From NCBI GenBank assembly GCA_036273715.1, contig DASUHB010000067.1:1-64000 (forward strand): 64,000 nt of DNA. The letters run 5' to 3'. The position numbers were made by a program, and so were the translations under genes. The DNA comes from Gemmatimonadaceae bacterium. GTDB taxonomy: Bacteria; Gemmatimonadota; Gemmatimonadetes; Gemmatimonadales; Gemmatimonadaceae. Positions 61,679 to 64,000 of the stretch are shown here, in pieces; position 1 is the first letter of the stretch; each line of letters starts with the position of its first letter. Below the pieces are notes generated by a model. That model was not told the origin of the DNA. It searched no databases and saw only the letters and a program-made list of their open reading frames with translations.

Positions 61679-62197
61679 GTGACCACACCACGAATTACGA
61701 ATGCGGCCGGCAACAACCCCGAGGTCTATCGGGGCCTTGTGATGCTCTCGAACGCCGCCGCCAAACTCGGCGTGCCGCGGACCACGCTGCTCATGGTGAG
61801 TCTGCGCGCGAGTCAGATCAACGGATGCAGCTTCTGCGTCGACATGCACTGGCGCGAGCTGCGTGATGAAGGCGAACCGGACGAGAAGGTCTTCGCCGTC
61901 GCGGCGTGGCGTGAGACGCCCTATTTCACGGACGCCGAGCGCGCCGCGCTCGCGCTGACGGAAGCGGGCACGCGGCTCGCCGATCGCGCGGACGCCGTCC
62001 CCGATGAGCTGTGGAACGAGGCAGCGCAGTACTACGACGAAAAGGGCTTGACTGCGTTGGTCATCGCGATCGCCGCGATCAATACCTGGAACCGCCTCAA
62101 CGTCATGACGCGGCAGGCGGCCGGCGAGGCATCGAAGGCCGCGGCCGAGGCGTCGGCGAAGGCGGCGCATGCGCTGGCGGGCGCCGGAGCGCGTTAG
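61679..62197 (+). CDS. Carboxymuconolactone decarboxylase/AhpD-like protein
   Basis: 172 residues from GTG 61679, which has GGAG at proper distance; ATG 61643 is an alternative without a ribosome site. The active motif is NGCSFCVDMHW (C-x-x-C-x-x-x-H), with LVMLSNAAAKLG before and FTDAERAALALTEAGTRL and ALVIAIAAINTWNRLNV after. These proteins are thiol peroxidase-type reductases, related to AhpD. An Ala/Lys-rich tail ends in a TAG within GTTAGGC. Confidence 0.88.
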   Translation: MTTPRITNAAGNNPEVYRGLVMLSNAAAKLGVPRTTLLMVSLRASQINGCSFCVDMHWRELRDEGEPDEKVFAVAAWRETPYFTDAERAALALTEAGTRLADRADAVPDELWNEAAQYYDEKGLTALVIAIAAINTWNRLNVMTRQAAGEASKAAAEASAKAAHALAGAGAR

Positions 62198-62208
62198 GCA
62201 AGGCCGGA

Positions 62209-62236
62209 GGGAAGCGCGTGCTCGCGCGCGCTTCCC
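62209..62236. terminator. Stem between convergent genes
   Basis: GGGAAGCGCG (62209-62218) pairs perfectly with CGCGCTTCCC (62227-62236) around 8 nt. It sits between the AhpD-like gene and the permease, which converge. No T-run. Confidence 0.6.
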
Positions 62237-62242
62237 CATCGA

Positions 62243-63580
62243 TCACGCGTCGGGCGGGGCGGCGACGGACACGCGCGTATACGCGCGCCACACGAAGAAG
62301 AACGGCACGCCGATGGCGGTGACGGTTAGGCCCAACGCCGCCCGCCCCGGCTGCGTCACGATGGTGTTGATGACCACGGCGGCCGCGGCCAGGACGAACA
62401 ACAACGGCGTGATCGGATAGCCCGGCACGCGGAACGGACGCGGGGCGTTCGGCTGCTTCCGCCGATAGACGAAGATCGCGACGCCGCCTAACGCATAGAA
62501 GATCCAGCCGACGAACACCACGTACGTGAAGAGCTGCTCGAAGGTGCCGGTCGCGGCGAGGAGCATCGCCCACACCGAGCACACCACCACCGCGTTCGCC
62601 GGCGTGCCGTACCGCGGGTGCACCTCGGCCAACTTCCGGATGAAAACGCCGTCGCGCGCCATGGAGTAGTAGAGCCGCGGCGCCGTCAGCGCGATGCCGT
62701 TGGCCGCGCTGAACATCGACACCAGAATGATCGCGGCGATGACTTTGCCGGCGACCGGCCCGAGCAGCGCGCCAACGGCGTCCGCCGCAATGCGCGTGCT
62801 CTGCGATGCGCGCACCGGGCCGAGCGCTGCGATGTATCCGAGATTGGCAAGAATGTAAATCCCGATGAGACACGCGGTGCCGAAGATGATGCCGCGCGGA
62901 AACGTGCGCTGCGGGTCCCGCGTCTCGCCGGCCGAGAACGTCGCGTACTGCCACCCCTCGTACGCCCACAAGACGCCGATCATCGCGGTGGCGAACATCG
63001 AGAAGGACACGTGCGCGGGCGGCGCCGCCGTCGCCGGAGCGCCGCCGCCTCCGTGCGTTCCGCTCAGGAGCAGGACCGCTCCCATGACGACTAACGCAGT
63101 TGCCTTGAGCCCGGTTGTCCAGTTCTGTACATCGGCGCTCTGCCGCGTGCCGCGCACGTTGAGCGCCATCGTCGCCGCGATCATCAGCACCGAAATCACC
63201 TTCGCCATTGCGGGCGAAAGCGGCACGATCTGTCCGAGATAGCTGCTGAACGCGACGGCGAGTGTGGCGCACGATCCGCTCGCGATGACCAGCAGCGCGG
63301 TCCACCCGTACAGAAACGCAGGCAGCTCGCCGAACGCATCGCGGATGTAGACGTACAGGCCGCCGGCATCGGGGTTCATCGCGCCCATCTCGCCATAGGT
63401 GAGCGCGCCGAGCAGCGACAGGATGCCGGCAACCAGCCACACGAGCAGTGCGACGCTCACGCTGCCGCCGGCCTGTTGCAGTGTGGTCGCCGGCACGATG
63501 AAGATGCCGGAGCCGATGACGGTCCCGATGACGATGAGGACGAGGTCCGTGAGTCCGAGCGTACGCCTGAGCTCAGTCAT
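62243..63580 (-). CDS. APC-family amino acid permease
   Basis: 445 residues, about 12 helices. TM1 carries the APC signature VIGTVIGSGIFIVPATTL, followed by GALTYGEMGAMNPDAGGLYVYIRDAFG and FAYEGWQ-like sequence (GVLWAYEGWQYATFSAGE). It belongs to the basic amino acid/LAT-like branch, importing or exchanging amino acids. The start is one base from the end of the peptidase gene, so peptide breakdown and amino-acid uptake may be co-expressed. Confidence 0.93.
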   Translation of the reverse strand: MTELRRTLGLTDLVLIVIGTVIGSGIFIVPATTLQQAGGSVSVALLVWLVAGILSLLGALTYGEMGAMNPDAGGLYVYIRDAFGELPAFLYGWTALLVIASGSCATLAVAFSSYLGQIVPLSPAMAKVISVLMIAATMALNVRGTRQSADVQNWTTGLKATALVVMGAVLLLSGTHGGGGAPATAAPPAHVSFSMFATAMIGVLWAYEGWQYATFSAGETRDPQRTFPRGIIFGTACLIGIYILANLGYIAALGPVRASQSTRIAADAVGALLGPVAGKVIAAIILVSMFSAANGIALTAPRLYYSMARDGVFIRKLAEVHPRYGTPANAVVVCSVWAMLLAATGTFEQLFTYVVFVGWIFYALGGVAIFVYRRKQPNAPRPFRVPGYPITPLLFVLAAAAVVINTIVTQPGRAALGLTVTAIGVPFFFVWRAYTRVSVAAPPDA

Positions 63581-64000
63581 TCAGTTCTCGGCCGGCACCG
63601 TGTGAATCGCTTCGCCCTTGACCAGCGTCCGCTCGAAGAAGTCGGCGGTGGCGGCGAACACGCGAACCCAGGTTCGCCAGAGCAGGGAGTCATGCACCTC
63701 GTCGGGGAATACCGTTAGCTCGTACGGGATGTGATGCGCACGCAGCAGCGGCACGAGGTTGACGGTCTGCGAAAAGGCCACGTTGCGGTCGTCATCGGCT
63801 TGGAGCAGCAGCACGGGCGATGTCCATATGTCGATCGACGCGACCGGCGACGACTGATATGCGATCTTGGCGCGATCGGATGCGGACGCTGCGTCGCCGC
63901 CGCCGAAAAACGCCGACCAGTCATGCACGCCGGCATAATCGACGCCGGCCTTGAAGATGTCCGAATTGCGCGCCAGGCCGAGCGCGGTCAGGTAGCCGCC
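63581..64000 (-). CDS. Prolyl oligopeptidase family (S9) peptidase, C-terminal part
   Basis: Open from the window's right edge to a stop at 63581; 139 residues present. It begins GGYLTALGLARNSDIFKAG, which directly follows the G-x-S-x-G nucleophile of S9 peptidases, so the catalytic Ser lies just outside. The catalytic Asp is in LLLQADDDRNV and the His in PDEVHDSLLWRTW. These are C-terminal alpha/beta domains of dipeptidyl- or acylaminoacyl-peptidases. The neighbour is an amino-acid permease. Confidence 0.9.
   Translation of the reverse strand, partial: GGYLTALGLARNSDIFKAGVDYAGVHDWSAFFGGGDAASASDRAKIAYQSSPVASIDIWTSPVLLLQADDDRNVAFSQTVNLVPLLRAHHIPYELTVFPDEVHDSLLWRTWVRVFAATADFFERTLVKGEAIHTVPAEN

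Noticed and set aside
1-64000. GTTAGGC hits as telomere-like TTAGGC repeats
   Set aside because: Copies are dispersed singly in both orientations, not in arrays, and the genome is bacterial.

Overview
The window is GC-rich (roughly two thirds G+C by eye), densely packed bacterial chromosome with short intergenic gaps and frequent 1-4 nt stop/start overlaps. I see no rRNA, tRNA, CRISPR array, insertion sequence or prophage. The family mix is typical of Gemmatimonadota, with Acidobacteriota the main alternative: three orphan FtsX/MacB-type permeases (one behind a PadR regulator), a BTAD regulator anchored in the membrane, a CBM9/DUF5916 outer-membrane protein, a sulfocyanin-like blue copper lipoprotein and many small secreted lipoproteins. 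A heptamer, GTTAGGC / GCCTAAC, recurs about 100 times on both strands in genes and spacers. It is a strong signature of this genome and one of the main findings.

Layout. 1-11.4 kb: end of a PPK2 polyphosphate kinase, a fosmidomycin-resistance-type MFS pump, a lipoprotein with two DUF3558-like units, a PadR-permease pair followed by a membrane protein and a beta-propeller protein, then rmuC and a DUF3592 protein. 11.7-16.2 kb: a tightly coupled catabolic-looking operon with a split ThDP decarboxylase (alpha and beta), a class V PLP enzyme, a sodium:neurotransmitter-type symporter and a cyclase/formamidase-like hydrolase. 16.3-29.5 kb: scattered enzymes, including a second orphan permease, alpha/beta hydrolases, a TMEM175-type channel, a GDSL hydrolase, an isochorismatase-like protein, a TPR protein, SseA sulfurtransferase and an arylsulfotransferase-like lipoprotein. 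29.5-34.8 kb: a third orphan permease divergent from a MarR-MFS operon, then a VapBC-like toxin-antitoxin pair.

35-50.5 kb: a Tat-exported metallophosphoesterase-cupredoxin fusion with an ECF sigma/anti-sigma pair; two long imperfect palindromes; a DHA2 drug pump and topoisomerase IB; a multicopper oxidase with permuted copper motifs, divergent from a complete RND efflux operon; and a sulfocyanin-like protein. 50.7-58.1 kb: the DUF5916 barrel protein, the BTAD regulator, a third palindromic element, and an assimilatory sulfur operon (siroheme sulfite/nitrite reductase plus APS-type CysH). In front of that operon I read a promoter, a short ORF coding for M-C-C-C-A-C-M-C, and an intrinsic terminator, which together look like a cysteine-sensing transcription attenuator. 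58.1-64 kb: epoxide hydrolase, flavin amine oxidase, a Spy/CpxP-like protein, an AhpD-like protein, an APC amino-acid permease and the end of an S9 peptidase.

The strongest candidates for undescribed biology are the poly-cysteine attenuator (55459-55707), the genome-wide GTTAGGC signal, the ThDP/PLP/NSS/cyclase operon (11773-16177) and the roughly 130-bp palindromic repeat family. All motif counts, alignments and RNA pairings were done by hand and are approximate.
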